The position numbers and the translations under genes are program-made. DNA of 64,000 nucleotides from Fragilaria crotonensis (lineage: Eukaryota > Bacillariophyta > Fragilariophyceae > Fragilariales > Fragilariaceae), in the NCBI GenBank assembly GCA_022925895.1, contig JAKSYS010000881.1, positions 62,001 to 126,000 of the forward strand, in the 5' to 3' direction. This document shows positions 52,808-61,300 of the stretch, one piece after another. Each line of letters starts with the position of its first letter. The stretch's first letter is position 1. Under the pieces are notes generated by a model. That model was not told the DNA's origin, ran no database searches, and saw only the letters and a program-made list of their open reading frames with translations.

Positions 52808-52811
52808 CTCT

Positions 52812-52822
52812 CTTCACACGGG
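52812..52822 (+). repeat. Right target-site duplication of the MULE
   Basis: Exact second copy of CTTCACACGGG. Removing the element and one copy would restore sequence running from the upstream flank of the MORN-RING gene into the TRF4 fragment at 52859. Confidence 0.75.
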
Positions 52823-52858
52823 TTGCAAGTTGCAATTGTACCTTCGAAAAAGAAAACT

Positions 52859-53420
52859 AGTGGAGGAACCGGTAGCCATTTGCTCCAACTCATGATTGTC
52901 TCATTCTTGCAACATCGTAAACGCGATGCCTACAACAACAACCGTGGCAGCGTGCATAACTTGGGATTATACGGAATGGATATGAATTACATACATAACC
53001 ACTGGAGTATCGGTCCGGCATGATGGCTTGTACTTCCCCAAAGGAGCCCTCGATCGTAAAGAAACCTTTTGTTATCCCAACCGACCCTTCTCGTTGGCCA
53101 TGGAAAATCTTCTGAATCCGATCATGGACGTTGGCAAAGCATCGTTCCGCATTGGGATCGTATAACGGTCCATGGATGTGGGGTACAAGGTCTTGTTGGC
53201 ACACGTCGCAGAACCGTTCCATACTGTCGACGGCGCTGTGGCATCGTCAATTCTCGCCACCATCCTCCCGATATCTCCCGAAATGCTGGCACTAGCAGCA
53301 ACAACAACAACAGGCAAGTTAATATCATCAATGTTGACGCGCGAGGTATTGCTGCGAAGAAGGACAATTACTACGTATAATTTCCATCTCCACCGGGTAA
53401 ACGGCTACATGGAGAAGTAG
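52859..53420 (+). pseudogene. Duplicated 3' fragment of TRF4
   Basis: Homologous to 43058-43651, starting in mid-codon-265 (SGGTGSHLLQLMIVSFLQ against SGGIGSYLLQLMIVSFLQ). It lacks the start, the catalytic Asp residues and half the protein. A 27-bp deletion removes the GCLLLEFLE segment, an insertion after MDMNYI shifts the frame, and a TAA interrupts RIGIV-RSMDV. Later coding resumes in frame with the original (KVLLAHVAEPFH). It is a dead fragment. The intergenic sequence downstream of it also matches the original (to 53739), showing a single contiguous copied block of about 0.9 kb. Confidence 0.9.
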
Positions 53421-53563
53421 ACATATAATGAGCATTTACTCTCAGTAACGCAATGTTCTAATCGCTGAAACAAAGTCTGTGATCGACATCCTAGTAGTAG
53501 TTCAATATCTAACATTCTTTTCCTCACCAGTCTAGTACTAGGCGTAATTGTACTTGAGCATCT

Positions 53564-54337
53564 TCATAATTCCTCCCATGTGATGAGTTGTCGACACGAG
53601 GGGCATTCTTGAGATTGCTCCTTCCATTGATAAAGACAGGGCAAGTGAAAGTATGTCCTATTCGTCCCGCATCCACATAGGGTTGGCATGCGAGGATTGT
53701 CTTGAGAAAACGCCTCCATACAAATGACACATTCATCACCTGCTTGTTGTTCAATCGATTCGCACATTTTCGTAGCCATGGCCTGTTGCAACGCAGATCC
53801 TGGCAATACAATCTCTTCCATCCGAATCGTCAAAATATCTCTGCTGGAATCAAAAGTCTCTGCCGTCCGCAGAGGTGACTTGTTGATGCTGGCGCTCGAT
53901 GTCGAATACTTCCGCATGGACGGTTCCGAGTCCGTATCACCAAACAGTGGTGAGGAGGGATACTCCACCATAACATGTGTCTCGGTCTCTAAATGTTGGT
54001 AATTCTGTTTGTGCAGATTTCGCCAAAACTGAGCCCACGGCGGAGGAGATGGATTACAACATATATGACGGTCCTCCTCGTGTTGTTCGGTTGATGAGGC
54101 TGCGACGACAGCACGATCCATTGAGACATGCGCTTGTGAAGTTTCGTCCGAAGGATCGTAATTGCCATTATCATCATGACCATGGTTGTTGATGGTATTA
54201 CTATTATTGTCCTTGTTGTCGAGACATGATCGAATGCATTGCAATAACGCACCCATGGTAGTGGAAACACAAGTGCCAACACTCGATCTGGATCTTTCGT
54301 CAGAGTTGGCAATTAGGATCTGGTGAGTCACAAACAT
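53564..54337 (-). CDS. RING-CH-like protein, 257 aa, partial paralogue of the MORN-RING protein
   Basis: ATG 54337 (MFVTHQILIANSDERS). The C-terminal 57 residues (DECVICMEAFSQ ... CGCGTNRTYFHLPCLYQW ... CPSCRQLITWEEL) differ from those of the 43790-45220 protein at six positions. All finger Cys and His residues are kept. Nucleotide homology stops just upstream of the first finger cysteine (53739, matching 43965), and the N-terminal 200 residues are unrelated: Asn/Asp-rich and Ser-rich, with WAQFWRNLHKQNYQHLE, and no MORN repeats. It therefore looks like a chimeric gene: a copied RING end joined to different 5' sequence. Intact frame, no intron needed. Whether it is expressed is unknown. Confidence 0.65.
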   Translation of the reverse strand: MFVTHQILIANSDERSRSSVGTCVSTTMGALLQCIRSCLDNKDNNSNTINNHGHDDNGNYDPSDETSQAHVSMDRAVVAASSTEQHEEDRHICCNPSPPPWAQFWRNLHKQNYQHLETETHVMVEYPSSPLFGDTDSEPSMRKYSTSSASINKSPLRTAETFDSSRDILTIRMEEIVLPGSALQQAMATKMCESIEQQAGDECVICMEAFSQDNPRMPTLCGCGTNRTYFHLPCLYQWKEQSQECPSCRQLITWEEL

Positions 54338-55515
54338 GACAACGGTGGAGAGTAGAGTATTGCGCTATGTGAGTGAATTTGTTTGAACAATCTGATGTCA
54401 ACAGAGGGAGAGGGAGGCAGGTGGATGGAACGTCGCTGTCTCGTAACAAACGAAAGTCACAGGTTGTGGCAGTATAGAGTATATTGACATTGACACCAGA
54501 ACGGAAACTGTGTAATTCAATACCCAACACAATGGCACGATTCGAAGCATGGAGAATCGAGAATCGAGGAGAGTGACGATGTGAGACGTGACGAGCTACT
54601 CGGAAATTCGACGACGGCTGACGTACGTACGATCGCAGAACAAGACTGAATTGGAACCGAATTCTTCTTTGAAAATGGATCGCTTCGAGTCAACTTTCGT
54701 TCAATTCAACGACCCACTAAAGATCGGTTCAAGGCACGAGACGACAGCGCAAAGAGAATGGTGTGAGCAGCGACGCAATAGAGGCATGTGTATCGAGATT
54801 TCTTGTACCTTGATCGTTTCTTCCTTCTCACAACATTAAAGAATACCATCGCTTCGTTTGGTGGCAGTTTTGATGTGAATTAAGGAGAACAACTCCGGAT
54901 TCCTAAGAATTATTGAGAGTGTCACGCGCGTTGATGTGAACTATTCATGACGCGCGCAGAATCGACGAGAATCCTGACGACGAAGAAAAGCCGAACTTCA
55001 AACTTCAAACGCAGTACAGTACAAGTATGCATGTACTTGTACCGCAAGTTGAGGCCAAAGACGAGTCCGCCATCATCAGATGGTACTGGTACTGGAGTAC
55101 TACTACCTTAGTATTTAGCGTTACAGGAAAAACGTCAGTATGTACTACATGGTAGAAGTACTGGTACGAGGAACACGCCTGTGCGCTCTATTCAGTCTCA
55201 ACGAGTTATGGTACCAGGTACACCAATACTGTACTACAGTACATTACTAACATATAATTGTGCGGATGCCAAAAAGTCATAGAGCACCGTACTGACACTG
55301 GGGAGATCAAATCGAGCAAGCTGGATTTCGTCGCATTATTACTCTGATGTCGAACGCCTCAATAGGTCGTCATCATTCGTGTAGCTCGGTGACTTATAGT
55401 TGCTTCCGGATGTTGATACACTCAGCGTAAGGATTCTATCTGAAGAAGCATTACGCGGTAATGAAACAAGAAACAATTGAGTTGGTTTCGCTGTGACCAT
55501 CTGAGTATACATGTC
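54338..55515. other. Intergenic region, GTAC-rich in its second half
   Basis: About 1.2 kb. GTAC palindromes are dense at 55010-55260 (GGTACTGGTACTGGAGTAC, GGTACCAGGTACACC-type). CGCGCG and a repeated TGATGTGAA lie at 54870-54945. No gene; it likely holds the promoter of the kinase-like gene. Confidence 0.4.
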
Positions 55516-57312
55516 ATGACTGTTATTGAATCAGCTCCATCACGTCGACGGAGGAGACCTTTTGTGGAGGAGACAAGTGATTACTACGATGACTCTGATG
55601 AGGAAAAGGATCGAAGGCCCTCAACTGACAAGCTGTACAGCAGTACTTGCGGTATCGGCCAGTTTTTCTTGAACCCTTGTCTGTGTATCTTCCTCCTCTT
55701 GCGCACGAATTGCAAACGCCAATACATGATCAAGATGACGAGTAGATTAAAACCGATTCATGCGATCGTACTTCTTCCCGTGCTGATTTTCCTTCGCTAT
55801 TGCCGACTCCAATCATTGAAAGGCGTGCAGCCCCATCCTTTGAGACCACGTTCCGACGCGCAAGTCAACACCCTTCCAATCCTCATTTCTTCTCTGGACC
55901 GACCCCATGCACTGGACTTTGGCGGTTGGTTGTCGCCGATACCATTCCATCAAAAGGAAAAATTCCCGCACAACAATTATGTCCTGGCTGACTTTGGATC
56001 GCTGCACATGCGCACGCTTAACGTTGAGCACTTTGTCCGGGAGATCGACCCCAAGGATGATGAGAAGTACGAAAATCTGCGCGTGCGAGAACTAAATAGG
56101 ATGGATTTGTACCCTACTTCGGCCAAGTACGACCAGGACGACGAGGCAGATTATACCGAGTGCCGCCCTCCGAATTGGAAAAAGCTATACTTTCCAACCT
56201 GCAATTCCTTTCATGAAATCGATATAAGCCGGGGCTATGATCGAAGCATCATTTCGAATGTTGAAAAGAATTATGATTCATATGTATTTTCTCAGGGGTT
56301 CTATCGGGATGCATGGCTAGTGGAAAATGTGGAACGCAAGGAAGCAACAGTACTCAAGACGCTACGATTCAAACATGACTATACACCGAAATCCTTCAGC
56401 AATGTTCAACGTGATGCCATTGTCATGGAACGACTCTCCTTTTCTCCGTATGTGGTCAACATGTTTGGGCATTGCGCTACTTCGCTCACCGTGGAACCCA
56501 TCGCTTATGAGATTGAAGAAAGGATTGTGGTAAGTATGATACAATGACGAGTCTTTTTTCATTTCGTATCCGTCCACCTTAACATTTTCTCTCGAAACCC
56601 AGCCTGGCGAGGATACATGAAACAGGAGGATTTGGACGACAGCGACGATGTCAGGCCTCAAAACGATTACACCCCACTGGAGAAACTAGAATTCGGTCTT
56701 GCCATGGCTGAATCGCTGGCAGTGTTGCACAGCTACGTCGGGGGCCTCATTGTGCACGACGATGTCCAATTGTGCCAATGGTTGCGAACCCGCGACGGCA
56801 GGCTTGTATTGGGTGACTTTAATCGTGCCCAAATTATGGACTGGAACGAAAAGAAGGGAGAGTACTGTTTGTACAATAACGGATATGCCTTTGGAAATGT
56901 AAGTGGCGATATGATGTGTTTCTTGGCGAGTGGCTGGAACGCTTCAACTTATCCTATTTCAGTATCGCTCTCCCGAAGAATTTGCCGGACGAGACTTGAA
57001 CGAGAAGATTGATATTTTTTCGTTCGGCAACAACATGTATAGTCTAATGACGGGGCTGTGGCCTTTCTATGAAAATGAGGACGACGGATTCGTTCAGAAG
57101 GAAATTGTGAATGGGAAGACAGGCTTCATTGATAAGCGCTATCGATCGAGATCGTATGCCGAGGGAAAATGGTCGATCTGATTGAGCAGTGCTGGCGTTA
57201 CAAGCCAGAGGATCGTCCCGATATCTTTGAGGTAGTCCGCTTTCTTCGCAGCGCCATTGAAGTAGTCAAAGCTGAAGACGAAGTTGACCGACCAAAAGCC
57301 AGCAACTATTAG
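55516..57312 (+). CDS. Membrane-anchored divergent protein kinase-like protein, three exons with two apparent one-base shifts
   Basis: ATG 55516 (MTVIESAPSRRRRRP). Exons: 55516-56529, about 56603-56898 and 56963-57312 (GTAAGT donors; CCCAG and TTTCAG acceptors). Residues about 55-110 include hydrophobic stretches (FFLNPCLCIFLLL and IHAIVLLPVLIFL), suggesting a type II membrane anchor. The kinase region has EATVLKTLRF (possible VAIK Lys), an IVHDDVQLCQW loop in place of HRDLKPEN, LGDFNRAQI in place of DFG, YRSPEEF as APE, and IDIFSFGNNMYSLMTG. No Gly-rich loop is seen. Exon 2 needs one extra G near 56611 to read PGEGYMKQEDL, and exon 3 needs one extra A at 57166-57169 to join YAEG to KMVDLIEQCWRYKPEDRP. 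Both are short runs, so error is possible. Family resembles diatom-specific kinases known only from genomes. Confidence 0.65.
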
Positions 57313-58372
57313 GACGAGCATGGCTTTTTGTGGCTTGCCAGTCCACGGACTATCACGATATGCCGGACGGTCGTGTTCGCTGCTCTCATAATGAGAAAGC
57401 GAGTTTGAGTATCATGTGCGCAAGCAATTGGACTGCGGTAGTACCAGTAATATGTTCTCGGCTCTGAAGGTGAGGGTCTTCAGTCGACGCATTAGAACGA
57501 AGTTGGCATGATGGTCATTTAAACAGACTCGGCTTACTCAGAGCTCCAGGCACGTCACACATACAACATCGTAAAAAAAAAACACTCCTATCTCCTATGA
57601 ACTATCGTCCTAGAGATTGATCGGAGTATGACACAGTATTTTTTCCCCAAAAATGTTACACGCTCATTATCTTTACTCCATTGACACAAAACATATACCT
57701 GAACTTACAAGTATACAGATCTCATATTAAATGATATTGACGGTCATTTGAGTGACATTGTCAGTTTTCCGAATTAAAATATTTGATGCACCAAGTGCTG
57801 CGCGTGACGAAGACGTTTCAACCCAGGACGTCGACTTTTCGAGTGTGTCGACTTTCGGAGTGTGTATGTGACCTAACACGACCCACCCCGTCGCAATGAA
57901 GCACCTGGGATCTTGGATACTCTAGGATACAAATGGCTGCAACTCCAGACATCTGCTAAGTTCGTTCACGTGAGGTGCTTTCGCTCACATTTTCTTGGCA
58001 AAGCGATGATGCGTTGTGGAGTTCTCCGAAGTATTCTAAGTTTAACAAGTGCAGCTTAGTTTAACTCCATTACTGGTAGACTACAGTTGCTGCTATGACA
58101 GTATACTCCCAGTGTATGTGACGTCACGAGGCGTCGCGCCGTCTTGCGCCACAGGTTGCGCATGAATCAATGCACATCTGCTCGAGTTTCGGTGCAATTG
58201 CTACAGCAGTCACACAGCACTGAACTGCACTCCCTTGAATCACCCTCGCATCCATACATCGACTTTATGCAAGCCTGGTATATTTCTGTGTCAATCATCG
58301 CCATTGGTAGCAGTAATCATCATTGAAAAGACTGCCAAGCCATCCATTGCTCTCGCTTTGCAACTCCGGTGA
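57313..58372. other. Intergenic region upstream of the DDT-PHD gene
   Basis: About 1 kb with no gene. An A10-type run lies near 57571. Repeated CGACTTTCGAGTGTGTCGACTT motifs are at about 57830-57860. No other structure stands out apart from the CRE-like site at 58119. Confidence 0.4.
58119..58126. promoter_or_regulatory. CRE/bZIP-like palindrome TGACGTCA
   Basis: A perfect TGACGTCA lies 247 bp before ATG 58373, followed by CGAGGCGTCGCGCC. It matches the 7457-7464 site. Sequence alone cannot show binding. Confidence 0.3.
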
Positions 58373-61300
58373 ATGGGCAGACTTGAGATGCAGGAACCAA
58401 GCGACGATTCCGATGGCCCTCCAATGGTGCAGCATGAAAATAAGGCATCTCGCGCATTCAAGCACAAGCGTCGAAAGGTTCTTAAGCAAGATGTTCCATG
58501 GAAGAAAACCTACAAACCAAGAGCGTTCCGAGACCTTCAAGGCGCGGATCACTTGATCGCCTCGGAACTTCCGGAAGGCTTTCCAGAGGATCTCGCATTT
58601 CGAGCATTGGCCGCATATGCCTTCCTCCGGACCTTGTCTCGGGAACTGCGTCTCTCCCCGTTCACACCGAACGTGTTCCTGCGCGCATTGAATCTCCCTT
58701 ACCCCTCTAGGCTCATGGGGAGAGTTCACGTAGCTCTTTTGCGTCATTTACTTCCAACGTTAGGGTACTCATACCGACGTAGGGGAATGTCACTGTCTAA
58801 GAAGCGAAAGGTTGATGGCTTTCGTTGGGATTTAAGGGCTGGTGACAATCTGACATACCTCGATTCCTATACCTGGCCACAGTTCTATGATGATTACGTC
58901 CACCTAACCGCTGACAGTATACACGAACAACTTCATGACACGACAAGCCATCTCGATTACCGTGCCCTAGCGCTTCAAGATGAAAATGGTGACTATATTC
59001 CTTGCGATCCAGAGGAAGTCGACGATGAGGAGAAGGCGGATGCCGTGGATGTCTCTTCATCCAGAGTAGCACGAGGACGAGGATTTGGGTTGCCAATCAG
59101 AAGGGGGCGAGGAATGCCAACGGCGAGGACTCAAATGCAGGAGACAACAAGACCCATCCTGACGTCGACGACTCCTTCCCTTCCTCCCCCGCCGACGAAG
59201 AGAAAACGTGATGAAGTACTGGATTCAGATAGTGATGCGTCCTTTCAATCCGAAGACACAGATACGGAAGACGAGGACTTCAACGCACCACGATCTCGTG
59301 GGAAAGGAACTGGTCGCCGGGAAGGCCACGCAAGCGACCCCACTTGCCATTGAATAAGTCAACCGCACAATCGGCACGACAGATTTCTTACACACCAGGT
59401 AAAACGTCGAACTCGCACATGTCGATGAGTGACAACGCACCAGCGCCAGTCCCCTCGCCTCACATGACAATGCACCATGTTGTGACGGTTAATTCAACCT
59501 CCACAAGCCCAGCAACATTTCCGACAATGGCTCCTCCCGACAACTCCTTTTAGTCAGACTTACCCCTCTACCCCGGGCCCCGGAAGACTTGCAACTTCAA
59601 ATCATCAGTGTTTTGCGCGGCCCACTCCAGACGCTGCATCAGGGGCGGGCTAAAACTACGCATATCGGAGACGGCGATCACGGTTACAATGCCGGAACTG
59701 TTCCTCCTCGAATGGTAGGGATGCACATGAGAGGTCAAACACAGAACCCAGTGGCATGGAGTCCGTGGGTTCCAAAGGTCGATTGCACGCCACAACAAGG
59801 GATGCCGATGCGTGGATTGCCCTATGGTGCATCTGCAATGCACGTTCCTCATCCTAACGCGGCAACGTGGTCGGGAGGAGCAGGTGCGGAATCAACAACC
59901 GCAGGGAGGCCTGGCATGCAACTACCACGACCTTGGATCAGGAGACCGTTGATGACGCAACTGCCAAGACCGGGCATGCCATCAATCCTGCCAGTTCTTC
60001 CTCCGCGACCGAAAGTCAACATACCTCCGGCCCCCAAGATAGGGCTGGAGAAGATGAAACCAAAAGGATTATGCGTCTCCGACGCTGTTGCAGATTCACT
60101 CGAGAGCTTCCTTCACGGCAGCACTAATCGGGCCCCACCCAAGGACAGTCAGGCAGTGAACGACGCCCCTCCTGAATCTGCAAATTCGGTTTCTGAGTCG
60201 CCGCTTGATCCGTGGAGGAGTAAAACAATCCAAAATCAATGGCCCCAATTTACTCCATTGAAGACAATGCGAGAGGCGTTCCACATCATCGCCTACCAAT
60301 CAGTCAGAAAATTGAGGTATTGGAGTATCTTATCGATGAGTTATTGACCGTCGACTACATTTCCGCAGAATTTACACGTCGTCATTTCATGACCAGTTGC
60401 TATACCAACCGCTTTGGCTCGTTGCCGACAAAGCAAGAATTAGACGACTTGGAAAACGATGATGAATGTGGCGTGTGTGGCTTTGAGGGAGACTTGCTCT
60501 GCTGTGATGGATGCCCATCGAGCTATCACAAAGAATGCGTAGGCATGTACGAAATGTCTCAGCTACCAGAAGGAACTTGGTTGTGTCCAGAATGCCAAAT
60601 CACGGACCCTGCTCTCTATGGAAGTCTGAAAGGAGGTCGAAAGGCATCTGTCGATTGGTTCTGCGTAAAGGAAATCCAAACAGCCGACAGGACTGAAATA
60701 GGACAACATGTGACTTGTCAAGTGGGCTTCCATGACAAGAACACTCTCAACACATCTGCCTCCTTTCTTTCGTCGAACGATGGATCTGAAACATCGACTA
60801 ATGAAGGTGTAGCTCTTGACCATAATCCGGAAGACTCATTGATGATCGTGCACGGGTTCGTCGTGAGAAAGCCAAACCCTCTCAGCGGCCTTGACTTGCT
60901 GAATGCGTCAAGGACGGAGTCCCTTGTCTACAAAGTTGTCAAACCAACAGAGCTTTTCCCGTTTATTCAACAGCTTGGCATGGCTCTCGTCTCGCGATGG
61001 CCATTTGCCCAAATTCCGATGGACTCATCCAAAGTTTGGAATTGCTCCCTTCCTCAATCCGCGGTCAAATCCATTGCAGCGTTCTTTGCGGCGGAACCGT
61101 CGTATGACCCATCGAAGTATCAGAGTGCTTATAATCTTGCGCCACTTCCTAAGGTTCTCAGTGCCATTGCTCCTGTTAAAGACCCGGCGTTTGTGACGAA
61201 GGACTATGAACACTTCTGTTATCATGCTGACACCAAGATGTTGAGCCTTCATCTCACTCAGGACATGTCCAACGATAAACCATTATCGTCGGCACTACGA

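Larger units (their letters stand above)
45619..52811. mobile_element. Mutator-like (MULE) transposon with dioxygenase-like cargo, about 7.2 kb
   Basis: The element is bounded by 72-bp terminal inverted repeats (45623-45694 and 52736-52807) that differ at one position, and by an 11-bp direct repeat CTTCACACGGG immediately outside (45608-45618, 52812-52822), a MULE-sized target-site duplication. Four terminal bases at each side (AATA, CTCT) match poorly. Inside are a Mutator-type transposase on +, and a convergent 660-codon frame with an HxD...H...R pattern on -, separated by about 150 bp. A 123-bp tandem repeat and GTAC-rich DNA fill the right end. Near-identical TIRs and a perfect TSD indicate a young insertion. 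Confidence 0.85.

Noticed and set aside
52823-52858. Treating the TRF4/RING copy as cargo inside the MULE
   Set aside because: The TIR and the 11-bp TSD both end before 52823, so the copy lies outside the element.
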